64,000 nt of DNA from positions 1 through 64,000 of the forward strand of contig NZ_KK088582.1 of the NCBI RefSeq assembly GCF_000600335.2, in the 5' to 3' direction. Both the position numbers and the translations under genes were made by a program. The notes under the pieces are model-generated. The model saw nothing but the letters and a program-made list of their open reading frames with translations. It made no database searches and was not told the origin of the DNA. Positions 56,879 through 64,000 of this stretch are shown one piece after another; the stretch's first letter is position 1; the number at the start of each line of letters is the position of its first letter. This DNA is from Rubellimicrobium mesophilum DSM 19309. Its GTDB lineage: Bacteria; Pseudomonadota; Alphaproteobacteria; Rhodobacterales; Rhodobacteraceae.

Positions 56879-58159
56879 TCAGCGGTCGATGCTCCCGAAC
56901 ACGATGTCGAGCGTGGCGATGATCGCCGACACGTCCGCCAGCATGTGCCCCTTGGCGAGGTGGTCCATCGCCTGCAGGTGCGCGTAGTCCGCCGCGCGGA
57001 TCTTCACGCGGTAAGGCTTGTTGGTGCCGTCGGCCACCAGATACACCCCGAACTCGCCCTTGGGCGCCTCGATCGCGGCGTAGGTCTCGCCAGAGGGCAC
57101 GTGGAACCCCTCGGTGTAGAGCTTGAAGTGGTGGATGAGGGCCTCCATCGAGGTCTTCATCTCGCCCCGCTTCGGCGGCGTCACCTTGCCCCGCGTCAGC
57201 ACGTCGCCCGGGGTCGCGCGCAGCTTGGGGATCGCCTGACGGATGATCTTGGTCGACTCGCGCATCTCCTGCATCCGGATCAGGAAGCGGTCGTAGTTGT
57301 CGCCGTTCTTTCCCACCGGGATCTGGAAGTCGAACTCGTCGTAGCACTCGTAGGGCTGCGAGCGCCGCAGGTCCCAGGGCAGGCCGGCCGAGCGCGCGAT
57401 CGGCCCGGTCAGGCCCCACTCGTTCACGTCCTTCTCGGTGACGATGGCGATGTCGACGTTGCGCTGCTTGAAGATGCGGTTCTCGGTCAGGAGCTCGTCG
57501 ATGTCGTCCAGCACCTGCGGGAACTTCTCCGCCCAGGCCTCGATGTCGTCGATGAGGGCGGGCGGCAGGTCCTGGTGGACGCCGCCGGGGCGGAAGTAGT
57601 TGGCGTGCATCCGCGCGCCCGAGGCCCGCTCGTAGAAGTCGAACAGGATCTCCCGCTGCACGAAGCCCCAGAGCGGCGGCGTCAGCGCGCCCACGTCCAT
57701 CGCCCAGGTCGTGACGTTGAGGAGGTGGTTCAGGACGCGGGTGATCTCGGAATACAGCACCCGGATCAGCGAGGCCCGGCGCGGGATCGTCACGCCCGCC
57801 AGCTTCTCGATGGCGAGGCAGAAGACGTGCTCCATGCACATGGGCGAGCAGTAGTCGAGCCGGTCGAAATACGGGAGCGCCTGAAGGTAGGTCTTGTGCT
57901 CGCAGAGCTTCTCGGTGCCCCGGTGCAGGAGGCCGATATGCGGGTCCACCCGCTCCACGATCTCGCCGTCGAGCTCGAGGATCAGCCGCAGCACGCCGTG
58001 CGCCGCCGGGTGCTGGGGCCCGAAGTTGATGTTGAAGTTGCGGATCTTCTGCTCGCCCGTCAGCACGTCGTCGAAGCCCGTGCCGCGCACGTCGCTGCTG
58101 CGCTCGATGTCCGTGCCCCGGAGGTTCGGCCGGATGTCGCCCTTCAGATCGCCGTCCAT
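56879..58159 (-). CDS. nuoD: NADH-quinone oxidoreductase subunit D
   Basis: The 49-kDa quinone-site subunit, 426 residues from ATG 58159. Motifs: [20 protein letters not shown], the quinone-site His and [51 protein letters not shown], and near the end [20 protein letters not shown] and DIVFGSIDR. It ends the nuoABCD block; nuoC is 16 bp upstream. Confidence 0.98.
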   Translation of the reverse strand: MDGDLKGDIRPNLRGTDIERSSDVRGTGFDDVLTGEQKIRNFNINFGPQHPAAHGVLRLILELDGEIVERVDPHIGLLHRGTEKLCEHKTYLQALPYFDRLDYCSPMCMEHVFCLAIEKLAGVTIPRRASLIRVLYSEITRVLNHLLNVTTWAMDVGALTPPLWGFVQREILFDFYERASGARMHANYFRPGGVHQDLPPALIDDIEAWAEKFPQVLDDIDELLTENRIFKQRNVDIAIVTEKDVNEWGLTGPIARSAGLPWDLRRSQPYECYDEFDFQIPVGKNGDNYDRFLIRMQEMRESTKIIRQAIPKLRATPGDVLTRGKVTPPKRGEMKTSMEALIHHFKLYTEGFHVPSGETYAAIEAPKGEFGVYLVADGTNKPYRVKIRAADYAHLQAMDHLAKGHMLADVSAIIATLDIVFGSIDR

Positions 58160-58175
58160 CTCGACTCTCCTCGCC

Positions 58176-58880
58176 TCAGCGGTTGATGTTGGGGGACCCG
58201 GGCAGGCCCGCCTTGGCGTCGCCAGCTTTCTCGTCGCCCGGAAGCGCGAAGGCGCCACCTTCCCAGGGGCTCAGGAAGTCGAACTCGCGCCACTCGGCCG
58301 TCAGCCGCACGGGCTCGTAGACGACGCGCTTCTGCACCTCGTCGTAGCGGACCTCGTTGTAGCCGGTGAGCGGGAAGTCCTTTCGCAGCGGATGCCCGCG
58401 GAAGCCGTAGTCCGTCAGGATGCGCCGCATGTCCGGGTGGCCGGAGAACACGAGCCCGAACATGTCGAAGACCTCGCGCTCGAACCAGTTGGCGCCCGGG
58501 TGGATGGAGGTGACCGAGGGCACCATCTCCTCCTCGCCCACCTGCACCTTCAGGCGGATGCGGCGGTTCGTGTACATCGACAGGAAGTGGTAGACCAAAT
58601 CGAACCGCTTCTCGCGCCCCGGCCAGTCCACCGCCGTCACGTCGATCAGCATGGCGAAGCGGCAGGACGAATCGGCCTTCAGGAACGCCACCGTCTCCAG
58701 CAGGGACCCGAGCCCCGTCTCGATGGTGAGCTCGCCGTTGCGGACCGCCTGCGACAGGATCGCGCCCTTGCCGCGCGCGGCGATGGATTCGCCCAGCGCG
58801 ACGAGCGGATCGACCTGCACCTCGGGGGTCTGCGCGGGCTCGGCGGGGGCCGGGTTGTCGGCGACGGGCGTGTTGGCCAT
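58176..58880 (-). CDS. nuoC: NADH-quinone oxidoreductase subunit C
   Basis: The 30-kDa subunit, 234 residues. [40 protein letters not shown] and [20 protein letters not shown] are the family signature. The first about 25 residues ([11 protein letters not shown]) are a Pro/Ala-rich extension and the last 20 are also unconserved. It is 10 bp from nuoB. Confidence 0.97.
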   Translation of the reverse strand: MANTPVADNPAPAEPAQTPEVQVDPLVALGESIAARGKGAILSQAVRNGELTIETGLGSLLETVAFLKADSSCRFAMLIDVTAVDWPGREKRFDLVYHFLSMYTNRRIRLKVQVGEEEMVPSVTSIHPGANWFEREVFDMFGLVFSGHPDMRRILTDYGFRGHPLRKDFPLTGYNEVRYDEVQKRVVYEPVRLTAEWREFDFLSPWEGGAFALPGDEKAGDAKAGLPGSPNINR

Positions 58881-58890
58881 CAGGGGTCCC

Positions 58891-59535
58891 TCAGCGGACG
58901 ATGGTGCCGGTGCGGCGGATTTTGCGCTGGAGCTGGAGGATGCCGTAGAGCAGCGCCTCCGCCGTGGGCGGGCAGCCCGGGACGTAGACGTCCACCGGCA
59001 CGACGCGGTCGCAGCCCCGCACCACCGAATAGGAGAAGTGGTAGTAGCCGCCCCCGTTCGCGCAGGACCCCATGGAGATCACGTAGCGCGGCTCGGGCAT
59101 CTGGTCGTAGATCTTGCGGAAGGCGGGCGCCATCTTGTTGGTCAGCGTCCCGGCCACGATGATGAGGTCCGACTGGCGCGGGGAGGCGCGCGGCGCCGTC
59201 CCGAAGCGCTCCAGGTCGTAGCGCGGCATGGAGAGGTGCATCATCTCCACGGCGCAGCAGGCGAGCCCGAAGGTCATCCAGTGCAAGCTGCCGGTCCGCG
59301 CCCAGTTGATGACGTCGGCCGTCGAGGTGACGAGGAACCCCTTGTCCTGGAGGTCCCGGTTCATCTCGCGCACGGTCACCTCGCGGTCGGCGCCGGCGGT
59401 GTAGAGCCCCGTCTGCACGCCCTCGACGCGCAGGCCGCCGGTCTGCGGCCCGCCCTGCACGAGCGACCCGCCCACCTGCTCCGGCTGGAGCCCGGCGAGC
59501 GAGACCTTGTCCCGGATGTCGTCCTTCACTGCCAT
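58891..59535 (-). CDS. nuoB: NADH-quinone oxidoreductase subunit B
   Basis: Carries cluster N2, which reduces quinone. ATG 59535 gives 214 residues. Ligands: the tandem CC in [11 protein letters not shown], Cys in [20 protein letters not shown] and in [14 protein letters not shown]. The first 45 residues are a variable extension. The start overlaps the nuoA 3' end by 10 bp. Confidence 0.98.
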   Translation of the reverse strand: MAVKDDIRDKVSLAGLQPEQVGGSLVQGGPQTGGLRVEGVQTGLYTAGADREVTVREMNRDLQDKGFLVTSTADVINWARTGSLHWMTFGLACCAVEMMHLSMPRYDLERFGTAPRASPRQSDLIIVAGTLTNKMAPAFRKIYDQMPEPRYVISMGSCANGGGYYHFSYSVVRGCDRVVPVDVYVPGCPPTAEALLYGILQLQRKIRRTGTIVR

Positions 59536-59894
59536 TCGAGGGCTCCTTTCCGCCATTCGTAGGCGAAGCCGATGGTCAGCACGGCCAGGAAGATCATCAT
59601 CGACCAGAACGCCGCCATGCTCAGCCCGCCGAAGGCCGTGGCCCAGGGGAACAGGAACGCGACCTCGAGGTCGAAGATGATGAAGAGGATGGACACGAGG
59701 TAGAACCTCACGTCGAACTTCATCCGCGCGTCGTCGAAGGCGTTGAAGCCGCATTCGTAGGCGGACACCTTCTCCGGGTCCGGGTTGCGCACGGCCAGCA
59801 CCACCGCCGCCAGGATCAGGATGACCCCCAGGGCGACCGCGAGCCCCAGGAAGATGATGATGGGGAGATATTCCCTCAGAAAGCCGTCTGCCAC
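59526..59894 (-). CDS. nuoA: NADH-quinone oxidoreductase subunit A
   Basis: A 122-residue three-helix subunit. Opening [19 protein letters not shown], the loop [20 protein letters not shown] with its conserved Cys, and [20 protein letters not shown] with the conserved acidic residues. First gene of the nuo cluster; 81 bp separate it from the next gene upstream and should contain the main nuo promoter. Confidence 0.98.
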   Translation of the reverse strand: MADGFLREYLPIIIFLGLAVALGVILILAAVVLAVRNPDPEKVSAYECGFNAFDDARMKFDVRFYLVSILFIIFDLEVAFLFPWATAFGGLSMAAFWSMMIFLAVLTIGFAYEWRKGALEWQ

Positions 59895-59967
59895 GCGCGC
59901 CCCCAGGACAAGGGCGCGCCCTCGCGCCCAACCGGGGGCTTAGCGCCCGCCCCCGGCGGGGTCAACC

Positions 59968-59984
59968 AAGGCGCATCACGCCTT
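59968..59984 (-). terminator. weak hairpin at the end of the small membrane-protein gene
   Basis: AAGGCG and CGCCTT pair around a 5-nt loop that contains the stop codon of the gene at 59976-60350. Minus-strand TTGGTT follows. Possibly a weak terminator upstream of nuoA. Confidence 0.35.
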
Positions 59985-60350
59985 TGAGACAACGAGCGCG
60001 GCGGCCAGCATCGCGAGCGTCACCGGCAGCCACAACGCCCGCTCCGGCGCGGAGGGCGTCACGGCGTTCGCGACGACCGCGAGCCCGGACAGAAGGAGCA
60101 CCGCCCTCACCGCCCCGCGCGGCATCCGCAGCCCCAGCACCCCTGCCCGCGCGAGCATCACGACCGCCATCCCCGCAACCAGCAGCGCGGACAGCGCCGA
60201 GAGGCCCTTCGCCGGTCCCGGCACCACCCCCGGCCAGCGCCCGCCCATGGTGAGGCTCCCCCAGGGCGCCCCGCCGATCACCGCGAGGTGAAACGCCACG
60301 ACCCCCGCCGCGAGCCCCGCGAAGACCCACGCCGCCGCCTTGCCCGACAT
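59976..60350 (-). CDS. hypothetical four-helix membrane protein
   Basis: A 124-residue, very hydrophobic protein from ATG 60350 (MSGKAAAWVFAGLAAGVVAF). Four segments: WVFAGLAAGVVAFHLAVI, LSALLVAGMAVVMLARA, AVRAVLLLSGLAVVANAV, LWLPVTLAMLAAALVVS. Longer in-frame readings from 60710 run over the divergent gene and lack a site. No named family recognised; small hydrophobic proteins of this kind are common in Rhodobacterales. Its promoter faces that of the DUF2306 gene. Confidence 0.6.
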   Translation of the reverse strand: MSGKAAAWVFAGLAAGVVAFHLAVIGGAPWGSLTMGGRWPGVVPGPAKGLSALSALLVAGMAVVMLARAGVLGLRMPRGAVRAVLLLSGLAVVANAVTPSAPERALWLPVTLAMLAAALVVSKA

Positions 60351-60477
60351 CGACCGTCCTCCATCGGGACCGAGCCTAGGCCGCCGACCGCGAGGCACGA
60401 TCCGGGCAGGGATTCCGGCAAGGACCGCCGGCACGCGACGTGATAGCCTGCCGGCGTCCCATCGAAAGGCCGCTGCC

Positions 60478-61104
60478 ATGACCAGCCGGACCTCCACCCT
60501 CGCCCGCACGGGCTTCGCGCTCGTCGTCCTGTTCTCCGCCCTCATCGCGCTCGCCTCCCTGCGTTTCCTGTTCGGAGTCGAGCCGCCCGAGCCGGTCTTC
60601 GCCAACCGCTTCCTGCCCGGCTGGTTTCCCCTCCATGTGGCGGCCGCCACGGTAGCGCTGACCCTCGGGCCGTTCCAGTTCGTCAGGCGCCTCCGCGTCG
60701 GCGTCCCCAAGGTCCACCGCTGGACCGGGCGCGCCTACGCGGTGGCCTGCCTCCTTGGAGGAACGGCGGGATTCGCCATGGCGCTCGGCGCCTCGACCGG
60801 GCCGATCTCGCAGGCCGGCTTCGCCCTCCTCGCGCTCGGCTGGCTCGGCTGCACGGCGCAGGGCTGGCGCATGGCGCTCCAGGGCCGCCACGCCACCGCC
60901 CACCGCGACTGGATGATCCGGTCCTTCGCCCTGACCTTCGCGGCCGTGATGCTCCGCATCTACCTGCCGATCACCCAGGCCATCGGCCTCCCCTTCGAGG
61001 AGAGCTACCGCGTGATCGCCTGGGCCTGCTGGGTCCCGAACCTCCTGGTGGCCGAGATCATCCTCGCCCGCACCCGACCGCGCCGCCGCGCCCTTCCGGC
61101 CTAG
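60478..61104 (+). CDS. DUF2306 family membrane protein
   Basis: A 208-residue protein from ATG 60478 (GAAAGG upstream). Six hydrophobic segments, with the family-like pattern FLPGWFPLHVAAATVALTLG, PFQF, VHRWTGRAYAVACLLGGTAG, a short charged turn ATAHRDWMIRSFALTFAAVM and LRIYLPITQ. This His-x-(D)-WM-R arrangement is that of DUF2306 integral membrane proteins, whose function is unknown. It overlaps the converging VOC gene by 4 bp. Confidence 0.8.
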   Translation: MTSRTSTLARTGFALVVLFSALIALASLRFLFGVEPPEPVFANRFLPGWFPLHVAAATVALTLGPFQFVRRLRVGVPKVHRWTGRAYAVACLLGGTAGFAMALGASTGPISQAGFALLALGWLGCTAQGWRMALQGRHATAHRDWMIRSFALTFAAVMLRIYLPITQAIGLPFEESYRVIAWACWVPNLLVAEIILARTRPRRRALPA

Positions 61105-61517
61105 CGGTCCCAGATGCGCGCCTCCGCGACCTCCAGGGAGTTCCCCGCCGGATCGCGGAAGTAGAAGCTCCGCCCGCCGCCCGGCCAGGTCACCTCCGCC
61201 TCGACCTCGATGCCCTCGGCCACCAGCCTCTCCCGCCAGGCGCCGAGCCCCAGGGGCTCGGCCGCGAAGCAGAGATGCCCGGGCCCCCGCGCCCCATGCG
61301 GCGGCACGGGGAGCGGCGACTTCGGGTCCACGACCTCCGTCGCCTCCGGCCGGAACACCAGCAGCACCCCCGCGCCGACCCGGTAGAACGCGTGCCGCCC
61401 CGGCACCCTCCCGATCCGAGGGAGCCCCAGCACGCCGCCGTAGAAGGCCTCGGCCGCCTCCAGGTCGTCGACATAGACGGCGGTTTCCAGGATCAGGGCG
61501 GGCGGCTCGCGCGACAT
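61101..61517 (-). CDS. VOC family (glyoxalase-like) protein
   Basis: A 138-residue single-module vicinal-oxygen-chelate protein. LETAVYVDDLEAAEAFYGGV and LGLPRIGRVPGRHAFYRVG form the first half, then GPGHLCFAAEPLGLGAWRER and GGRSFYFRDPAGNSLEVAE, which carries the metal-ligand Glu. His in GHLCF is the likely second ligand. The reaction cannot be told: glyoxalase, dioxygenase or resistance protein are all possible. Confidence 0.88.
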   Translation of the reverse strand: MSREPPALILETAVYVDDLEAAEAFYGGVLGLPRIGRVPGRHAFYRVGAGVLLVFRPEATEVVDPKSPLPVPPHGARGPGHLCFAAEPLGLGAWRERLVAEGIEVEAEVTWPGGGRSFYFRDPAGNSLEVAEARIWDR

Positions 61518-61578
61518 GGGTCCCTCCGGGGCGCATCCGGCCGATGGTCGCCCTGCCGGGACGTCCCGGTCAAGGCGT

Positions 61579-61974
61579 TCAGCTCACCAGCGCGTAGAGG
61601 ATCGCGATCCGCCCCGTCGATCCCTCGTCCACCTCGATCGACTCGGGCACCGCGACGTAGCCCATCGGGGGATGCACGGTGACGACGTCCGGCACGTCGC
61701 CCACGCCGTTGCTCACCTCCACGTCCACCCGCAACCCGTTGACCGACAGGGCGAAGAACATCTGGAGGGGGTTGCCCAGCGTGAGCTCGTTGACGAAGTA
61801 GAGGTCCGCCGGATGGTCCTCGGCCGGCTCGAGACGGACGAAGGCGGGCGTCGTCTCGCCCCAGGACTGGACGCTGGGGGCGCGGTCGGGCGACTCGGCC
61901 CAGGCGGGGGCGCCGAGGGCCAGGAGGGCGGAGGCCACGGGCGTGACACGGCGCGCGAAGGGTGGCAGGAACAT
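61579..61974 (-). CDS. hypothetical exported protein
   Basis: A 131-residue protein from ATG 61974 with a signal peptide (RVTPVASALLALGAPAWAE). The mature part: FVRLEPAEDHPADLYFVNEL, LGNPLQMFFALSVNGLRVDV, VSNGVGDVPDVVTVHPPMGY, VPESIEVDEGSTGRIAILYA. It looks beta-rich, with an Ig-like alternation of strands. I do not recognise a family. Stands alone, with 61 bp to the VOC gene start. Confidence 0.55.
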   Translation of the reverse strand: MFLPPFARRVTPVASALLALGAPAWAESPDRAPSVQSWGETTPAFVRLEPAEDHPADLYFVNELTLGNPLQMFFALSVNGLRVDVEVSNGVGDVPDVVTVHPPMGYVAVPESIEVDEGSTGRIAILYALVS

Positions 61975-62179
61975 GGGGAGGTCTCTCCAGGGGGGCCGGG
62001 CCTGCCAGGAGACCACGGGCGTCGGCTCCGCGTCGCGGCGGAGCGGTCAGGCGGCGGAGAGGAGCGCCGGTGCCCAGGAGCCATGGAGCGACCCGATCAG
62101 GTTGCCGGACGCGAGGAGCCGGCCGGGCCGACACGGTCCGGGTGCGTGCGCCCACGCCCATTGACAGGGGGAACAACGC

Positions 62180-62680
62180 ATGGAGCCCTGGCGTTCCCCG
62201 GCCATGAAGGTCGTTCTCCCCACCGTGATCGCGGCGCTCCTTCCCGCCCTCGCCCCGGCGCAGGAGGTCGGCCGCGTCGGCGTGGACTGGGTCGGCAACG
62301 ACATCATCGTCGAGGCCCTCCCCGACCCCGAGGTCGAGGGCGTCACCTGCCACGTCGCCTACTTCGAGAGGTCCTTCATCGACCGCCTCTCGCAGGGGAA
62401 CTGGTTCGAGGACCCGTCCAACTCCTCCATCGCCTGCCGCCAGACCGGCCCCATCGAGCTGGGCGACATCGACACCGGCCCCGAGGGCGAGGAGATCTTC
62501 TCCGAGCGGCAGTCGATCATCTTCAAGTCGCTGCGCGTGACGCGCATCTTCGACGAGGAGAACCAGGTGCTCATCTACCTCGTCCACGCCAACGAGGTGA
62601 CCGAGGGCTCGGCCAAGATGTCGATCTCCACCGTGCCGCTCTGGAACGCCCGGACGGCCCAGCCCGCCCCGGCGCAGTAG
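62180..62680 (+). CDS. creA: CreA family exported protein
   Basis: A 166-residue protein. AGGGGG lies eight bases before ATG 62180; ATG 62204 is an alternative that starts closer to the signal peptide (MKVVLPTVIAALLPALAPAQ). The mature part is strongly CreA-like: VGVDWVGNDIIVEALPDPEV, GVTCHVAYFERSFIDRLSQG, NWFEDPSNSSIACRQTGPIE, IFKSLRVTRIFDEENQVLIY and SAKMSISTVPLW. CreA is a conserved periplasmic protein of unknown function, named from the E. coli cre locus; no creBCD is seen here. Confidence 0.92.
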   Translation: MEPWRSPAMKVVLPTVIAALLPALAPAQEVGRVGVDWVGNDIIVEALPDPEVEGVTCHVAYFERSFIDRLSQGNWFEDPSNSSIACRQTGPIELGDIDTGPEGEEIFSERQSIIFKSLRVTRIFDEENQVLIYLVHANEVTEGSAKMSISTVPLWNARTAQPAPAQ

Positions 62681-62792
62681 CGGCAGCGCCCGCCATCCCA
62701 CCGTCCCCGGCCCGAATCGGAGGCCACGCTCGAAGGGGGGCGGAGCCCCACCCCACAGCTCCGAATCGCCCGCGCCCTTATCACGCCCGGCC

Positions 62793-62865
62793 GGGGTGTT
62801 GCGTCGCCCCCTCGGGAGCATCGCGCGCCCCGCTTACCATTCGTTAACCTCTCTCCGGCATCCTG
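62793..62865 (+). repeat. composite intergenic repeat, copy 3
   Basis: GGGGTGTTGCGTCGCCCC (62793-62810) is followed after 32 bp by GTTAACC (62843-62849), eight bases and GCATCCTG (62858-62865). Between them lie TTACCATTCGTTAACC and pyrimidine-rich sequence that closely match copy 1. Unlike the other two copies, no upstream inverted arm is present. Confidence 0.7.
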
Positions 62866-63183
62866 ATTCGCAGACACCAGAACCAGACAGCCGGGGCCCG
62901 GCCCCGCCAGACCGAAGACCACCCCCGCCCCACGAGGGCACGCATCAGGGTGCAGGCGAGGCGGCGCGCAGCCCCGGGGACCGGAGACCATGAGCAGGCA
63001 CCCCTTCGGCGCGCATCGTTGAGCCGCCCACATACCTGGCCGGGAGACCCTCCCCGGCCTGCCAATCGGCTGACCATAGACTCAAGCCCGCCGAAGAGGC
63101 GGTCCGGATAGGCTCAACATGCCCCCTCGCGCCGGGGCGGACGGAGCAACCCGGAGGCCCCGCGGGATTGAAGTGTTTGTGAC

Positions 63184-63201
63184 GGGGGTCCTGCCCCCTT
63201 T
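63184..63201 (+). terminator. terminator-like hairpin upstream of mtnP
   Basis: GGGGG and CCCCC pair around TCCTG, followed by TTT. It lies 83 bp before the mtnP start, so it would end a transcript from the upstream repeat region rather than from a gene. Confidence 0.4.
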
Positions 63202-63283
63202 CCGTCCATCCCCTCCCGGCCGATGTTGCACCTCGAACCGCCCGAGGGCAGGCTCGCCCTGGGGGGAGAACGTCGGGACAGGC

Positions 63284-64000
63284 ATGGCGACGCATCTGGG
63301 ACTGATCGGCGGCTCGGGCCTCTACGGGCTCCCGCTCGAAGGCGCCGAATGGCGCGAGGTGGACACGCCCTGGGGCGCCCCCTCCGACGCGATCCTGACC
63401 GGCACGCTCGACGGCCTTCCGGTCAGCTTCCTTCCCCGTCATGGGCGCGGCCATGTCCACGCCCCCGGAGAGCTCCCCTCCCGCGCCAACGTCGCCGCGC
63501 TCAAGGCCCTGGGCGTCACCGACGTCCTCTCCATCTCCGCCGTGGGCAGCTTCCGCGAGGCCATGGCGCCCGGCCACCTCGTCGTGGTGGACCAGATCGT
63601 GGACCGCACCGTGGCCCGTCCCGCCAGCTTCTTCGGCACCGGCTGCGTGGCCCATGTCTCGCTCGCCCAGCCCACCTGTCCCCGCCTCTCGGCCCTGGCG
63701 GCGGAGGCCGCCGAGGCGACCGGGGCGACCGTCCACCGGGGCGGCACCTATCTCTGCATGGAGGGGCCGCAGTTCTCCTCCCGCGCCGAGTCGCGCATCT
63801 GGCGCGACTCCTGGGGCTGCGACGTCATCGGCATGACCGCCATGCCCGAGGCCCGCCTCGCCCGCGAGGCCGAGCTCTGCTACGCCATCGTCGCCATGGT
63901 CACCGACTACGACTCCTGGCTCGAGGGCCACGGCGCCGTGGACGTCTCCGCCGTCCTCGCGGTGCTCGCCGCCAACGTGGCGCGCGGGCGCGACCTCGCC
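63284..64000 (+). CDS. mtnP: S-methyl-5'-thioadenosine phosphorylase (3' end outside window)
   Basis: Cleaves methylthioadenosine, a polyamine-synthesis by-product, to adenine and methylthioribose-1-phosphate. The first 239 codons are seen. Motifs of the MTAP/PNP-2 family: GLIGGSGLYGLP, FLPRHGRGHVHAPGELPSRA, VLSISAVGSFREAMAPGHLV, the substrate site TYLCMEGPQFSSRAESRIWR and VIGMTAMPEARLAREAELCY, then VTDYDSWLEG. The family is about 290 residues, so about 50 are missing. The start at 63284 is preceded by a GGGGGGAG further upstream than ideal. Confidence 0.93.
   Translation, partial: MATHLGLIGGSGLYGLPLEGAEWREVDTPWGAPSDAILTGTLDGLPVSFLPRHGRGHVHAPGELPSRANVAALKALGVTDVLSISAVGSFREAMAPGHLVVVDQIVDRTVARPASFFGTGCVAHVSLAQPTCPRLSALAAEAAEATGATVHRGGTYLCMEGPQFSSRAESRIWRDSWGCDVIGMTAMPEARLAREAELCYAIVAMVTDYDSWLEGHGAVDVSAVLAVLAANVARGRDLA

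Larger units (their letters stand above)
62681..63283. other. gene-free region before mtnP
   Basis: About 600 bp without a convincing gene. It contains a GC hairpin after creA (about 62734-62756, GGGGGGCGGAG/CCCCACCCC), repeat copy 3 (62793-62865), and two hairpins. The first is GGCCGGG at about 63038 with CCCGGCC at about 63059. The second is GGGGG-TCCTG-CCCCC followed by TTT (63184-63201), which looks like a terminator. A transcript starting at the GTTAACC block and ending there would be about 320 nt. A 10-codon open frame with a ribosome site at 62991 exists but is unconvincing. Confidence 0.5.

Noticed and set aside
62991..63023. A 10-codon open frame (MSRHPFGAHR) with GGAG upstream, considered as a leader peptide
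   Set aside because: No run of regulatory codons, it is too far from mtnP, and the hairpins nearby do not form an attenuator-like pair with it.

Overview
The window comes from the chromosome of a high-GC alphaproteobacterium, almost certainly a member of the Rhodobacterales (Rhodobacteraceae/Roseobacter group). The evidence is gene order. It carries the SPOR-dacC-tmk-holB-tatD-metallohydrolase string, a lipB-ctaD-DUF2244 neighbourhood, and a nuo (complex I) operon in which extra reading frames sit between the subunit genes, as described for Rhodobacter capsulatus. That operon ends in nuoN-birA-coaX-rnj. No genus is claimed. Nearly everything is core housekeeping DNA.

Layout. 1-6180: plus-strand cell-wall and DNA-metabolism operon (SPOR protein, D-Ala-D-Ala carboxypeptidase, tmk, holB, tatD, metallohydrolase, AEC permease). 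6181-6917: gene-free region with repeat copy 1. 6918-11789: polyamine-type ABC importer on the minus strand. 11984-12068: tRNA-Leu(GAG). 12176-18808: lipB, ctaD, DUF2244, small exported proteins, yqeY and carA. 18860-24020: a family 2 glycosyltransferase gene split by a 3401-bp IS1595-family transposon. 23971-29433: FadR-type regulator, HAD phosphatase, UbiH-like hydroxylase, ilvC, SDR and methyltransferase. 29434-38860: glmM-folP-folB, cell-wall hydrolase, ppdK, rnj and coaX on the minus strand. 38895-59894: birA and the nuo cluster (N M L K J . . I H G . . . . F . E . . D C B A) on the minus strand. 59976-64000: small membrane and exported proteins, creA and the start of mtnP.

The accessory part is the transposon (19948-23348). 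It has 24-bp terminal inverted repeats and an 8-bp target duplication, and joining the flanks restores the glycosyltransferase frame exactly. Besides a DDE transposase with a zinc ribbon it carries a membrane protein, a DUF6471 protein facing the transposase across a pair of 17-nt direct repeats, a two-gene unit resembling a toxin-antitoxin pair with a PemK/MazF-like second gene, and a coiled-coil/winged-helix-like protein. This is the best candidate for something undescribed.

Two further patterns cut across the window. First, three gene-free regions (near 6.5, 27.8 and 62.8 kb) share a composite repeat: an arm reading GGTGTTGCGTCGCC and, about 35-50 bp away, a block GTTAACC-N8-GCATCCT. A related block with a perfect CtrA-type TTAA-N7-TTAA site lies upstream of the glycosyltransferase. 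Second, six genes (dacC-like, the FadR-type regulator, the methyltransferase, nuoL, nuoG and the DUF5333 gene) are broken by single-base gains or losses, mostly in G/C runs. Several are essential or core genes and two carry two indels each, so these are more probably sequence errors than decay.
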